NCBI GenBank assembly: GCA_945787845.1
Contig: CALZJH010000006.1
Location: 159,617 to 223,616 of the forward strand
Reading direction: 5' to 3'
DNA length: 64,000 nt
Source of the DNA: an uncultured Woeseiaceae bacterium
GTDB lineage: Bacteria > Pseudomonadota > Gammaproteobacteria > Steroidobacterales > Woeseiaceae
Shown here piece after piece: positions 38,921 to 47,904 of this stretch (positions are counted from its first letter, which is position 1; each line of letters opens with the position of its first letter). The position numbers and the translations under genes were made by a program. Below the pieces are notes generated by a model. The model was not told the DNA's origin and did not search any database. It saw only the letters and a list, made by a program, of their open reading frames with translations.

Positions 38921-41332
38921 CTAACCGATGGGTGAACCGGGCGGCACGACCGTCGGAGTGAGTGCCTTCATAGCATCCGGGTTTTCCATCAGCCGCTGAA
39001 TTTCGTGTTCGGCAAAACGGTACTGCGCACGCAGGGCGCTGTCACCCGGGCCTCGCCGCGACAGCCAGTCCTGCAACTCACTGACAGCCGCGTAGGATTT
39101 TGCCCGCACATCGGCGTCGGCGCTGGTATCGAACGCAAGACCCAGCAAGCCGTACAGCACCTGCATATTCGTCTGCCGCTGGATCGCGGCTTCGACTCCT
39201 TTCAGGGGTTCCGCGTACCAGCTCGCGTTGAGGAGACCCTGGACCACGGACTCGAAGCCGATGGCTCCTGCGCGCTCGAGGCGGGCTGCCCTGCCCCGGT
39301 CCAGCAGCACCTGCAATGTGAGGGCAACCGCGCTCCGTGCCGGCGCAATCGCATCGAAGTTTATGCCTGTCATGCCGCTGAAGGTTTCGCGTGACTTCGG
39401 GCTGTTCGGCACGCGCGGCGTGATGGTATCCACGAGCTCCCGTGGCAATCGCAGAACGCCCGGCTCGAGCGTTCCCAGCAGCGCGTCGATGGCCTGCTGC
39501 TGGCGTGCCACGGCAACCGGTCGTGCGCTTGCCTGTGCGTCGCCGCGCACGCGGTACGTGAAGTACTGCCCACCGATCAGCTTGCCCACCGCCTGGATCT
39601 GGAAGCGATGCAGCAGGTAGACGGGCACCAGGGTTTCCTCGATGCTTGCAAGGGGCCGCCCAATACGAATGTTGCGCTCGGAGAAGCGCTGCAGCGCAAT
39701 GCCGCGAACCCGCATTATGTGATCGAGCTCGGCAACGGCATCGGCGCCGTTGTCCCAGAGGTTACCGTCCGGATGCGAGGTTCCCGCCGAACGCGAATCC
39801 GAATCCCCGACGTACTTGAAGCCCTGTGCAAGCGTCTCGTCCATGATCTCGCGGCGCGCGGCGGCGCGATCGACCCCATCCGCGAAGTCCGCGTAGGCGT
39901 ACAAGACGGTCCGCTTGTCCCACGCGCCGATACCGACGTCGTAGGCGTCGGACAGGTCGAGTTCGCCGTCCTCCGTGATGCGGACGAGCGGAAATGGATA
40001 GTCCATGACCGAGGCGCGGTCCTGCGTGCTGGCCGCGAAATTGTGCTCGAACCCCAGCGTATGCCCGACTTCGTGGGCGGACAGCTGGCGAATACGCGCA
40101 AGCGACATCTCGAGCATCTCGGGCGGCACCGAGTCGTCGACGTAAGGCGCGAGCAGGCCTTCCGCGATCAGGTAATCCTGCCGCACGCGCAGCGAACCGA
40201 GCGAGACATGGCCCTTGAGGATCTCGCCGGTGCGTGGGTCGAGGACGGAGGATCCGTAAGACCAGCCGCGCGTCGAGCGATGCACCCATTGGATGACGTT
40301 GTAGCGCACGTCCATCGGGTCCACCCCTTCGGGCAGCATCTCGACGCGATAGGCATCCTTGTAGCCGGCTGCCTCGAATGCCTCAGCCCACCATCGAGCA
40401 CCGTCAAGCAGCGCGGAACGCACAGGTTCAGGCGCACCGCGATCAAGGTAATAGACGATCGGCTCGACGGCTTCGCTGACGGCGGCGGACGGATTGACTT
40501 TCTCTAGGCGGTGACGGCGACCGAAATCAACCACCATCGACTCGCCGATCGGCGTCGCGTAGTCGGCAAACCCGCCCGCGTCGTAACGCAGTCCGATCAC
40601 GCCGGCACGGGGCTCGTAGGGCAGCGGTTCGTAGTTGTCATCCGGCAGGCGAATAAAGGAATGATGCACATGCACGGTCAGCGCCGTCGTATCAGGAACC
40701 ACGGTCGGAAGGTGCGGTCCTGTCGCCTTGCCAACCAGCGTGACCACGGCTTCAACCTCGGTGTTGTCGGGAAACGCTTTCGTGCGCGGCAGATAAATGG
40801 CCGAACGCGATGCGTCGACCTCGTACGTGCCTTCGCCCGCGCCGGCGAGCCGCGACGCCAGCCCATGTGCGTCACGCACGAAGAATTCCGTCGCATCGAT
40901 AATCGTGGAAGCGCCAGCGTCATCGAGGTCGGTAAAACCCCAGATCACCGAGCGCGCAAATGACTCTTCGATAGCCTGGCGCACGTCCTGGTTGTCGCTG
41001 CGCGCACGGTACTGGAGATTGTCCTCCACGAGCAGCACCTTTGGCCCGCTGCGCAGAAAGCGCACCACCTTCGTCGACCCAAGCTGACCACGATCGAGCC
41101 CGAGGTCGTTCGAGCCAACGCCACGCGGCAGCGAAGACTGGTAGATGAACGGCGCATCGAACGCATCGACGCGAACCAGCATGCGGCCGCTATCCTCATC
41201 CCACCAGGTATCGACAAACCCCTCAAACGACTGGTACTCCGCCAGCGCCAGCGGTTTATCTTCGACGTGGCCGGGCGCACTCGCCAGCAGCAAATACAGC
41301 GCAAGAGTCCAGTACAGGAAACGGTTTGGCAT
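38921..41332 (-). CDS. Large secreted zinc metalloprotease (DUF5117/DUF4953 type)
   Basis: An 803-residue protein with a signal peptide (YWTLALYLLLASAPGHVE). The active site is the extended zinc motif SAHEVGHTLGFEHNF (HExxHxxGxxH, about residue 400), with a Met-turn candidate SVMDYPFP some 25 residues later: a metzincin arrangement. The N-terminal 300 residues and the helical C-terminal 350 residues match the DUF5117 and DUF4953 regions common in Bacteroidetes and marine Gammaproteobacteria. It would be an exported peptidase. The ATG at 41332 starts the signal peptide; an upstream start adds six residues. No inhibitor or secretion partner lies beside it. Confidence 0.88.
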   Translation of the reverse strand: MPNRFLYWTLALYLLLASAPGHVEDKPLALAEYQSFEGFVDTWWDEDSGRMLVRVDAFDAPFIYQSSLPRGVGSNDLGLDRGQLGSTKVVRFLRSGPKVLLVEDNLQYRARSDNQDVRQAIEESFARSVIWGFTDLDDAGASTIIDATEFFVRDAHGLASRLAGAGEGTYEVDASRSAIYLPRTKAFPDNTEVEAVVTLVGKATGPHLPTVVPDTTALTVHVHHSFIRLPDDNYEPLPYEPRAGVIGLRYDAGGFADYATPIGESMVVDFGRRHRLEKVNPSAAVSEAVEPIVYYLDRGAPEPVRSALLDGARWWAEAFEAAGYKDAYRVEMLPEGVDPMDVRYNVIQWVHRSTRGWSYGSSVLDPRTGEILKGHVSLGSLRVRQDYLIAEGLLAPYVDDSVPPEMLEMSLARIRQLSAHEVGHTLGFEHNFAASTQDRASVMDYPFPLVRITEDGELDLSDAYDVGIGAWDKRTVLYAYADFADGVDRAAARREIMDETLAQGFKYVGDSDSRSAGTSHPDGNLWDNGADAVAELDHIMRVRGIALQRFSERNIRIGRPLASIEETLVPVYLLHRFQIQAVGKLIGGQYFTYRVRGDAQASARPVAVARQQQAIDALLGTLEPGVLRLPRELVDTITPRVPNSPKSRETFSGMTGINFDAIAPARSAVALTLQVLLDRGRAARLERAGAIGFESVVQGLLNASWYAEPLKGVEAAIQRQTNMQVLYGLLGLAFDTSADADVRAKSYAAVSELQDWLSRRGPGDSALRAQYRFAEHEIQRLMENPDAMKALTPTVVPPGSPIG

Positions 41333-41374
41333 AAAACTCCTCGACGTCACCAGGCAGAAGACCCGGCGTTTTCT

Positions 41375-42103
41375 TCAGGACTCGCGCGTAATGCGTCCGA
41401 CAATAATCCCCGAAATCAGTGTGACGGTGCCGATGATCAGCAGCACTTCGGGCCAGCTGCGTGTGATGCCGCAGTAGTAGACCACGAGAATCACCGACCC
41501 CTGGAAGATGTTCATCGCCAGGTTGTCGCGTCTGACCGCCTTGGGAAAACGCAGCCGCGAAATCATCAGCAGAGCGAGTACGAACATCAGCACCGGCAGA
41601 TACAGGTGCAGGGGCAGCAGCGACGCGATATCGGGGTGATGTATCAGTACGAGTACGACGGCCGGTACCATGCCGCCACCGGCCGCGGTAATCGGCACCC
41701 CGGCGAACCAGCCGGCCGTCGGCTGCTCGGAGGTGAGGTTGAATCGCGCGAGCCGCATGGCGCCCGTGAGCGCGAAGACGCCGATGGCAACGAGCAGCAC
41801 CCAGAACTGGTCCGAGTCAAGCTCGATGCCGCCGATCTGCATACCGGCATTGAGTACCAGCACCGCAGGCGCAACACCAAAAGAGACGAGATCCGCCATC
41901 GAGTCGAACTCGGCACCGAAATCGGAGGTCGCCTTCAGCAGGCGGGCCGAAAGGCCGTCCATTACGTCCAGTAAGCCACACCAGACGATCAACCAGGCCG
42001 CCAGCTCGAGTTCGCCGAGCTGTGACGTCACGATCGACGCGACACCAAGCATCAGGCTCAGTGCGGTGAAACCATTGGGTACGGTATAGCGAAGACGGCT
42101 CAA
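41375..42103 (-). CDS. pssA: CDP-diacylglycerol-serine O-phosphatidyltransferase
   Basis: A 242-residue integral membrane enzyme of the CDP-alcohol phosphatidyltransferase family. The motif DGLSARLLKATSDFGAEFDS with a following MADLVSFGVAP gives the two metal-binding aspartate pairs (D-G-x2-A-R-x8-G-x3-D-x3-D). It makes phosphatidylserine for phosphatidylethanolamine synthesis. About seven helices; length is usual for the group. The start is TTG with GGAAAG upstream; the first ATG would remove the first helix. It follows a 264-bp structured repeat that separates it from the PDZ gene. A choline/other-alcohol transferase cannot be excluded, but the SFGVAPA motif is characteristic of PssA. Confidence 0.88.
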   Translation of the reverse strand: MSRLRYTVPNGFTALSLMLGVASIVTSQLGELELAAWLIVWCGLLDVMDGLSARLLKATSDFGAEFDSMADLVSFGVAPAVLVLNAGMQIGGIELDSDQFWVLLVAIGVFALTGAMRLARFNLTSEQPTAGWFAGVPITAAGGGMVPAVVLVLIHHPDIASLLPLHLYLPVLMFVLALLMISRLRFPKAVRRDNLAMNIFQGSVILVVYYCGITRSWPEVLLIIGTVTLISGIIVGRITRES

Positions 42104-42127
42104 GGGCTTTCCAACCTCTTGTTATTT

Positions 42128-42391
42128 GGGTCTGACAACACTAAGCAGATAAGCACTGTTATGGCCAAGAAGGCGCCAATCAAGGCGCGACGAGCGCAGT
42201 TTGGTAATTCCAAATAAGCGAGAAGTAACACAGAGTGGCGCCTTCTTGGCCATAACCCGAAGGGCCGGGGCTATTTTTACGCCCGGCGGCGTTATCAGTC
42301 GCTCATATAGAACTACTATACGTCACTCCTTCTGCCTTGCCGGGCGTAAAAATAGCTCCGCAGTGCTTATCTGCTTGGTGTTGTCAGACCC
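42128..42391. repeat. 264-bp nested inverted-repeat (cloverleaf-like) element
   Basis: Outer arms at 42128-42158 and 42361-42391 (31 bases) are complementary at 30 of 31 positions, the exception being a G-U pair. Inside lie two independent stems: 42159-42178 with 42236-42255 (20 of 20 exact) and 42269-42287 with 42339-42357 (18 exact plus one G-U). Loop 1 holds a small TTTGG/CCAAA hairpin and loop 2 a TATAG/CTATA hairpin. The element fills most of the space between the PDZ gene and pssA. No open frame and no transposase. It may be a MITE/REP-type insertion or a structured RNA; see findings. Confidence 0.9.
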
Positions 42392-42446
42392 GATGCCCCA
42401 TTCTGCATCCGGTGGCCGTGATTATCCACCGCTCACCCGGGAATTG

Positions 42447-43328
42447 TCAGCCACCCCACCACCGGGCGCCGCGCACAGGTGCGCCGGTGCCGGTAATACC
42501 GACCGGCCCCCTTGGCACGGTTAGCTGCATGCGCGTTCCGTCGCGGTTGATCTCGATGACAACATCTTCTCCCCGATTGCCCTGCATCGTCAGGTTGCGG
42601 AGGTCCGAAACACTGAATACCCGCTCGCCGTTGTAGTTGACAATCTCGTCGCCCGGCAGCAACCCGGCACTGCCGCCCGGGGACCCATCGAGAACCTGCG
42701 TAATGCTAACCGCCGTCGGCTGGCCCTGGGCTTCCAGATAGCGCGTGTAGGCGTCGTCTCCGATTTGGCTACGGAGGATAGACTGCGGGTCGCCGGCCGC
42801 TGCGAATGGGTCCAGCGCCTCACCCTGTCTTTGTGCGTCCCACGACGCCTCCAGGGCCTTGTAAGCGGCTTCGGACTCGAGCTGCAGTATCCGGCGCGCT
42901 TCATCTTCGGCGAAACCGCCTTCCACCATGCGCCCGACACGACGCTCCTGGTAATTCCTCATCCACTCCACGGTCCCGCGCGCCGACCTGCGTTCGTTCC
43001 TGCGCGCCTCGCGCTGGCGCTCAGCCTCGGCTTCCAGCTCGGCCCTGGCCTGCTGTTCCAGCGAATCCCGGGCTCCGGACCCATCGAGGCGCTCGATTTC
43101 TTCGAACAGCAGCGCCAGCGTATCTTCGAGGGCGATGCGGGCATCGCGTTCTTCGGCAATGATCTGCTCGAGCCGCAACAACCGGTCCTCGGCGCTCGCA
43201 TCGGCAGGTTGCGCGCCCGCCCGTGATGCGACGGGCTGGTCAGCCGCGGGCTGCTCGCCGCCGAACCACGCCCCCACCGCGAATCCGGCGAGCAGGCTGA
43301 TAACGACTCCGAGCGCGACCTTGTTCAT
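42447..43328 (-). CDS. Membrane-anchored PDZ-domain protein
   Basis: A 293-residue protein: one N-terminal helix (KVALGVVISLLAGFAVGAWF), then a long charged coiled-coil part (residues 45-140, with LEQIIAEERDARIALEDTLA and AELEAEAERQREARRNERR), a region with RRILQLESEAAYKALEASW, and a C-terminal PDZ domain (VLDGSPGGSAGLLPGDEIVN, then EDVVIEINRDGTRMQLTVP). There is no catalytic serine protease domain, so it is likely a periplasmic adaptor or assembly factor. It sits between the M48 protease gene (16-base gap upstream) and the structured element. PDZ-only proteins beside proteases suggest substrate delivery, but this is speculative. Confidence 0.82.
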   Translation of the reverse strand: MNKVALGVVISLLAGFAVGAWFGGEQPAADQPVASRAGAQPADASAEDRLLRLEQIIAEERDARIALEDTLALLFEEIERLDGSGARDSLEQQARAELEAEAERQREARRNERRSARGTVEWMRNYQERRVGRMVEGGFAEDEARRILQLESEAAYKALEASWDAQRQGEALDPFAAAGDPQSILRSQIGDDAYTRYLEAQGQPTAVSITQVLDGSPGGSAGLLPGDEIVNYNGERVFSVSDLRNLTMQGNRGEDVVIEINRDGTRMQLTVPRGPVGITGTGAPVRGARWWGG

Positions 43329-43344
43329 AAAACGACCCTTTTCC

Positions 43345-44880
43345 TTATTCGACGACCTCGGCAGCGACGACCTCTGCCGGGCAACCGGAACTTGCGGTGT
43401 ACGGACCCATGCCTGTGTTCACGCTGGCAACCTGCCCGGGCGCGAGCTCTCCCGAGACGTTGAAGCGTTTCTGCACCGGGCGGCCGGCACTGTCGTTGTA
43501 CTGCACAACAACCTGCACGCCCCGGACCTGCACGCTGGTCTCATTTCTGACCGACACAATGAGGTTTCCGTTCCCGTCCGCTGAGCAACCGCGGTTCACG
43601 TACGCACCCGGATTCGACGGCATATCGAGCCGTACGAGCTCCCCCGTCGCGGCCTTGCCGTATTCGCCACCGGACTGGGCCACGACCTTGTAATGCTCGA
43701 TCGCGGCGGCCCTGTTGCCGCGCGCCTTGGCGATATCGCCAAGCGCGTAGTGGGCTGGCGCCGTCGGCAGCAACGCGATGCTGTTTTCTAGGTCGTTGAC
43801 GGCCGCGTCGGTCTGGCCGAGTTCCTTTCTCGCCAACCCGCGCTGCAGGTGGTAGTAGAAGAAGCTGTCGCGCCGATCGATGGCACGGCTGTAATTCGTC
43901 ACCGCCCAGTCAAAGTTGTCCTCCATAAGCCGGATATCGCCGCGCAACGCGTGAAAATGCGCTTCATCCGGGAACAGGCTCAGCGCCTGGTTGGCTTTTG
44001 CCAGCGCCGCCGGGATGTCTTTTTCAGCCAGGGCCTTGCGACCCTCGTCGTAAGCATCGTAGGCCGGCTTGAGAGCAATGGTCTTGCGCAGGGCCGCCTG
44101 GTATTCCCGCTCGCCGCGGGAACCGCCGGCCGGCAGGGCTGCCGCGGTCGCCTGGTTCGCCCGCACGCGCTCCATCGACGGCGGATGACTGGCAAACAGC
44201 CCGCTCAGCCAGTCTGAACGCCGACCCTCGCTGAGCCGGACGAAGGTCTCCTGCAGCGCCACCGCGCCCTGCGGATCGTAACCGGCCTTCGACATGTATT
44301 GCATGCCGTAGTAGTCGGACTCGAGCTCGGCACTCCGCCCGTACTTGGCCAGACCCGCCTGCGCAAGAATATTGGCGCCACCAACGATCAGTCCGCCGTA
44401 ATCGCTATCGCTTGCGGCGATCGCCGTGCCGAGCACACCGACTTGCATAAGCATTGCGCGCGACTGCTGCTTGGCCGAATGCCGCGCCGCCGCATGCACG
44501 GCTTCGTGGCCCAGCACGGCGGCAAGTTCAGCTTCGGACTCCATCTCGGTGAGCAAGCCGCGATTGATCGCGATCTTGCCGCCAGGCAACGCCCAGGCGT
44601 TCGGCACGCCGTTATTCAGCACCACGAACTCGTAAGGCAGGTTGACACCACTTTGCGCCGCGACGTTCTGGCCGACTCGCTGCACGTATTCGGTCAGCAC
44701 CGGATCGACGTCATAGGCGCCGCCCTGCGACTGTTGCATGGGCGCATAGTTCTGCTTGCCCATCTCGATTTCCTGAGCGGTGCTCATCAACACCAACTCG
44801 CGTTTGCCCGTCACCGGATTGACCGAACATCCCGCCAGGAAAATAAAACTGAGCAGCAGGAAAATAGTTGCCTTACGCAT
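43345..44880 (-). CDS. Lipoprotein M48-family metalloprotease with TPR repeats
   Basis: A 511-residue BepA/YcaL-like protein. The ATG at 44880 gives a lipoprotein signal with lipobox AGC at residue 18; longer frames to 45150 add out-of-frame-like residues. HEAVHAAARH (HExxH zinc motif) is near residue 125 and the third ligand is in ELESDYYGMQYM. TPR units run from about residue 260 to 420 (YNYPLQ-type repeats such as EKDIPAALAKANQALSLFPD). The C-terminal 80 residues form a beta-domain with a disulfide-like Cys pair. BepA-type proteins help outer-membrane assembly and degrade misfolded barrels. Divergent from kbp, with a 168-base space carrying strong palindromes. Confidence 0.9.
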   Translation of the reverse strand: MRKATIFLLLSFIFLAGCSVNPVTGKRELVLMSTAQEIEMGKQNYAPMQQSQGGAYDVDPVLTEYVQRVGQNVAAQSGVNLPYEFVVLNNGVPNAWALPGGKIAINRGLLTEMESEAELAAVLGHEAVHAAARHSAKQQSRAMLMQVGVLGTAIAASDSDYGGLIVGGANILAQAGLAKYGRSAELESDYYGMQYMSKAGYDPQGAVALQETFVRLSEGRRSDWLSGLFASHPPSMERVRANQATAAALPAGGSRGEREYQAALRKTIALKPAYDAYDEGRKALAEKDIPAALAKANQALSLFPDEAHFHALRGDIRLMEDNFDWAVTNYSRAIDRRDSFFYYHLQRGLARKELGQTDAAVNDLENSIALLPTAPAHYALGDIAKARGNRAAAIEHYKVVAQSGGEYGKAATGELVRLDMPSNPGAYVNRGCSADGNGNLIVSVRNETSVQVRGVQVVVQYNDSAGRPVQKRFNVSGELAPGQVASVNTGMGPYTASSGCPAEVVAAEVVE

Positions 44881-44944
44881 TACGTCACCCTCATCATGAT
44901 GCGTCCTAAGTATAACGCCAGAAGAACCGCCGATATTCAGGAGA

Positions 44945-44980
44945 GACGCCGCCTGTGACCAAAAGGTCACGCGAGGCGTC
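44945..44980. promoter_or_regulatory. Perfect interrupted palindrome in the M48/kbp divergent region
   Basis: GACGCC pairs with GGCGTC as outer arms and GTGACC with GGTCAC as inner arms around AAAA, joined by unpaired GCCT/GCGA. The 36-base structure lies midway between two divergent genes. Next to it, 44996-45012 (ACCGGC/GCCGGT) and 45012-45025 (TCGCA/TGCGA) form two more small hairpins in the kbp leader. It could be an operator, or RNA structure in the leader. No known regulator site fits exactly; the GTGA/TCAC spacing is eight, not the six of CRP. Confidence 0.55.
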
Positions 44981-45048
44981 CATACTGTCACGCAACCGGC
45001 AGTGCGCCGGTCGCAGCATTGCGATACGAGTAATAAGGGAGATAGGTA

Positions 45049-45498
45049 ATGGGACTGTTCGACTTTGTAAAAGACGTTGGCCGCCAGATTTTCGACACTG
45101 ACGCTGAAGCCGCCGACAATATTAAGAATCATCTTGAAGTGAAGACCCACGGTCTCAGCAACCTGGATGTCAAATTCGACGATGGGACCGTGACGATCTG
45201 CGGCGACTGCGCCAACCAGGCCGCTCGCGACCAGGCAATCCTGATCGCCGGCAACATCCAGGGCGTAGAAAAAGTCGTCGCCGACGACCTCGTCGCCCCG
45301 GAGCCCAAGCCCGAGGAGCCTGAAGAGAAAGCCGAGATCTACGAGATTGTCAGCGGTGACACCCTCGGCGGCATCGCCAAGCGTTACTACGGCAAAGCCG
45401 GCGCCTACATGAAGATTTTCGAGGCCAACAAAGACATTATTTCTGACCCGAACAAAATCTACCCGGGCCAGAAAATTCGCATCCCGCTCGACGACTAA
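45049..45498 (+). CDS. kbp: BON-LysM protein, potassium-binding Kbp/YgaU type
   Basis: A 149-residue protein, the same length as E. coli Kbp (formerly YgaU/LysM). It begins MGLFDFVKDVGRQIFD, has a BON domain (about residues 35-95, with VKFDDGTVTICGD and GNIQGVEKVVADDLV) and a C-terminal LysM domain (YEIVSGDTLGGIAKRYYGKA, ending KIYPGQKIRIPLDD). Kbp binds K+ in the cytoplasm or envelope and responds to ionic conditions. Upstream Shine-Dalgarno is GGGAG. A DUF937 gene follows 17 bases later. Homology is strong over the whole length. Confidence 0.93.
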   Translation: MGLFDFVKDVGRQIFDTDAEAADNIKNHLEVKTHGLSNLDVKFDDGTVTICGDCANQAARDQAILIAGNIQGVEKVVADDLVAPEPKPEEPEEKAEIYEIVSGDTLGGIAKRYYGKAGAYMKIFEANKDIISDPNKIYPGQKIRIPLDD

Positions 45499-45515
45499 AG
45501 GATTAGGTGAACTCC

Positions 45516-46055
45516 ATGGATCTTATGGACCTGTTAAAAGCGACTGGTGGCGGCGACAGCGTCGGCCAGCTTGCCAAAGCTGTGGGCCTCGGCTCGTCAG
45601 ATACATCGAAGCTGGTTGAATCGCTCGCGCCCTCGCTGATGCGTGGCCTGCAGAAGAACACGGCCAGCGACGATGGCGTCGCCGGACTGCGGCGCGCTCT
45701 CGAGACAGGCGGTCACGACCGCTACATCGACAACCCGGAATTGCTCGCCGCTGAAGAGACTCGAGCTGACGGCAACAACATCCTTGGCCATATTTTTGGC
45801 TCGAAGGACGTTAGCCGCAACGTCGCAGCAGCCGCGTCGAAAGACACGGGCATCGACGCCAGCCTGATCAAGAAGGCGCTGCCGCTTCTCGCCTCGCTGG
45901 CCATGGGTGCCATGAGCAAGAAGACCTCAGGCGGCCGGGACCTCGGGACGTCCGCGCAGAGCGGCGGTCTTGGATCGCTTGGCGACCTGATTGGTGCCGT
46001 CAGCGGCAAGGGCGGTCTCGACGACATCCTCGGCATGGCACGCAAGTTCTTCTGA
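45516..46055 (+). CDS. DUF937 family protein
   Basis: A 179-residue protein. Helical, Gly/Ala/Ser-rich, with the DUF937 pattern SVGQLAKAVGLGSSDTSKLV, SLAPSLMRGLQKN and the C-terminal LLASLAMGAMSKK with LGDLIGAVSGKGGLDDIL. It is probably cytoplasmic and of unknown function. I chose the ATG at 45516 preceded by AGGTGA rather than the GTG at 45507. It forms a pair with kbp (17-base gap), a combination I regard as a conserved-looking neighbourhood. An intrinsic terminator follows, ending the unit. Confidence 0.85.
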   Translation: MDLMDLLKATGGGDSVGQLAKAVGLGSSDTSKLVESLAPSLMRGLQKNTASDDGVAGLRRALETGGHDRYIDNPELLAAEETRADGNNILGHIFGSKDVSRNVAAAASKDTGIDASLIKKALPLLASLAMGAMSKKTSGGRDLGTSAQSGGLGSLGDLIGAVSGKGGLDDILGMARKFF

Positions 46056-46098
46056 GTGTCTGTGCCACGCCGGTTGCACGACCGGCACTAGAAAGAAC

Positions 46099-46132
46099 AG
46101 GCCGGCACCTTCGGGCGCCGGCCTTTCTTTTT
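46099..46132 (+). terminator. Rho-independent terminator with UUCG loop
   Basis: AGGCCGGC pairs with GCCGGCCT, then one mismatch and a CC/GG extension close a TTCG tetraloop; TTTCTTTTT follows. It ends the kbp-DUF937 unit and reaches to within 20 bases of the next gene's start. Confidence 0.93.
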
Positions 46133-46151
46133 GCAGATATATAATGCGCAC

Positions 46152-47837
46152 GTGACTGAAGAACTCGACCTCTGGAGACTGGCTGCAGGACTGGGCTTGT
46201 TCCTGTTCGGCATGCACCAGCTCGAGCAGGCGCTGACCCGGCTCGCAGGCCGCTCTTTCAAGAAATTCCTGCGGCAGTACACGGCGAGGCCATTGCGCGG
46301 CGTTATCGCGGGCGCACTCTCGACCGCCGCGCTGCAAAGCAGCTCCGTCGTCAGCCTGATCGTCCTCGCATTCGTCGGCACCGGCATCGTGTCGCTCGCC
46401 AGCGCGCTCGGCATTCTTTTCGGCTCGAACCTCGGTACCACGATGACGGGCTGGATCGTCGCCACGATCGGTTTCAAGCTGGACATCGAGGCGCTCGCCC
46501 TGCCCCTGATTACGCTCGGCGGTTTCGGCGTAGTCTGGTCAGCAGAGGGCACCCGGCGTGCCGGCCTGAGTCACTTCGTCGTCGGTCTCGGCCTCATGCT
46601 CATGGGGCTCGAATTCATGAAGTCAGGCGCGCTCGTCGCGACCGAGCTGTTCGATCCCGCCGCCCTGGCCGGCTACCCGTTGATCGTATTCCTGGTGGCG
46701 GGCCTGCTGCTGACGGCTGTCATCCAGTCGAGCTCGGCGACCATCATGATCACGCTGAGCGCCCTGTATGCCGGTGCCATACCCCTCGAGGCCGCCGCCG
46801 CGACGGCGATCGGCGCCGATCTCGGTACGACCATCACCGCCGTTCTCGGGGCACTCGCCGGGTCGGCCGCCAAGAAGCGCGTAGCGGCCGCTGTCGTGCT
46901 GTTCAACGTCGTGGCCGACACCATCGCGTTTGTCAGCCTGAAACCCCTGATTCACTTCATTACGAAGATCATCGGCCTCACCGACCCGTTGTTCGCACTC
47001 GTGGCCTTTCACAGCCTGTTCAACCTGATCGGCATCCTGATCTTCCTGCCCGCCATCCCGCTGCTCAGCCGCTGGCTCGATCGCCGCTTCCGGGAGGACG
47101 AGACACCGCTGCTGCGGCACATCAAACCCGGCGATACGGCCGTTCCCGAGGCGGCTCTCGAAGACATGACGCGCGAGACCTGGCGCCTGATCGACCAGGC
47201 GGTTGCCTTGAACCAGGCGGCCTTTGACCTGCCGGCCGATCACTCTTTCTACGATAGCGCCGACGACCGTAAGGGAGTCAGCGTCTTTTCGCCAGGCGTC
47301 GACTATGAACAGTGCTACGCCGACATCAAGCAGCTCGAAGGCGAGATTCTGCGGCAGGCACTGTTACTGCAGAGCTCGGCACTGGAGCCCGGCGAGTCCG
47401 AACAACTCAGCCAGATCATTCCGTCGATTCGCAATGCGGTGCATGCCGCCAAGAGTCTGAAGGACGTGTACGAGGACCTGCAGATGTTCCGCGGTTCGGT
47501 AAACGACCGTTTCAATGCGTACTTTGGCCAGTTCCGCGAGGCCGCGCGAGAGTTCTTCGAATCGCTGGATGCACTGCGGACGTCGGACCTCCCCCCTGTG
47601 CGGTTCGAGGCGCTCATCGAGATCAAGGCAAAATCCGAGTCGGTGCAGGAACGCATGCACCGGCGCATTTACGACGAGGTGACGCGCGGCGAGCTCAGTG
47701 AAGTCGAGATATCCACCCTGCTGAACGTCAACAGGGAGGTGTTTATCGCGAACCACAACATCGTAGCGGCGCTGGCCGATGCGATGCTGGATATTGACGC
47801 AGCCAGCGATTTCGCGAGTGTTCCGGCCGCCCGCTAG
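46152..47837 (+). CDS. Na/Pi cotransporter family protein with PhoU-like domain
   Basis: A 561-residue protein. The N-terminal 310 residues carry eight or nine helices with the two inverted Na/Pi repeats and their QSSS motifs (TAALQSSSVVSLIVLAFVGT and AVIQSSSATIMITLSALYAG). The C-terminal 230 residues are soluble and helical, PhoU-like (HAAKSLKDVYEDLQMFRG). Members import phosphate with Na+ or have related transport functions. GTG at 46152 is the likely start because the terminator of the previous unit occupies the bases up to 46132; a TTG at 46131 lies within the terminator's tail. Phosphate released by surface nucleotidases elsewhere in this window would be one source, but that link is only a guess. 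Confidence 0.9.
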   Translation: MTEELDLWRLAAGLGLFLFGMHQLEQALTRLAGRSFKKFLRQYTARPLRGVIAGALSTAALQSSSVVSLIVLAFVGTGIVSLASALGILFGSNLGTTMTGWIVATIGFKLDIEALALPLITLGGFGVVWSAEGTRRAGLSHFVVGLGLMLMGLEFMKSGALVATELFDPAALAGYPLIVFLVAGLLLTAVIQSSSATIMITLSALYAGAIPLEAAAATAIGADLGTTITAVLGALAGSAAKKRVAAAVVLFNVVADTIAFVSLKPLIHFITKIIGLTDPLFALVAFHSLFNLIGILIFLPAIPLLSRWLDRRFREDETPLLRHIKPGDTAVPEAALEDMTRETWRLIDQAVALNQAAFDLPADHSFYDSADDRKGVSVFSPGVDYEQCYADIKQLEGEILRQALLLQSSALEPGESEQLSQIIPSIRNAVHAAKSLKDVYEDLQMFRGSVNDRFNAYFGQFREAAREFFESLDALRTSDLPPVRFEALIEIKAKSESVQERMHRRIYDEVTRGELSEVEISTLLNVNREVFIANHNIVAALADAMLDIDAASDFASVPAAR

Positions 47838-47904
47838 CCTGCGCCGGGGGCCGTAAGGGATTTTCCCGATAGTGCCGCGGTGCAGAGAGGGTCAAACTGC
47901 GGTA

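Noticed and set aside
44955..44970. CRP binding site in the kbp/M48 region
   Set aside because: TGTGA and TCAC half sites are present but separated by eight bases instead of six, and the palindrome extends in another way.
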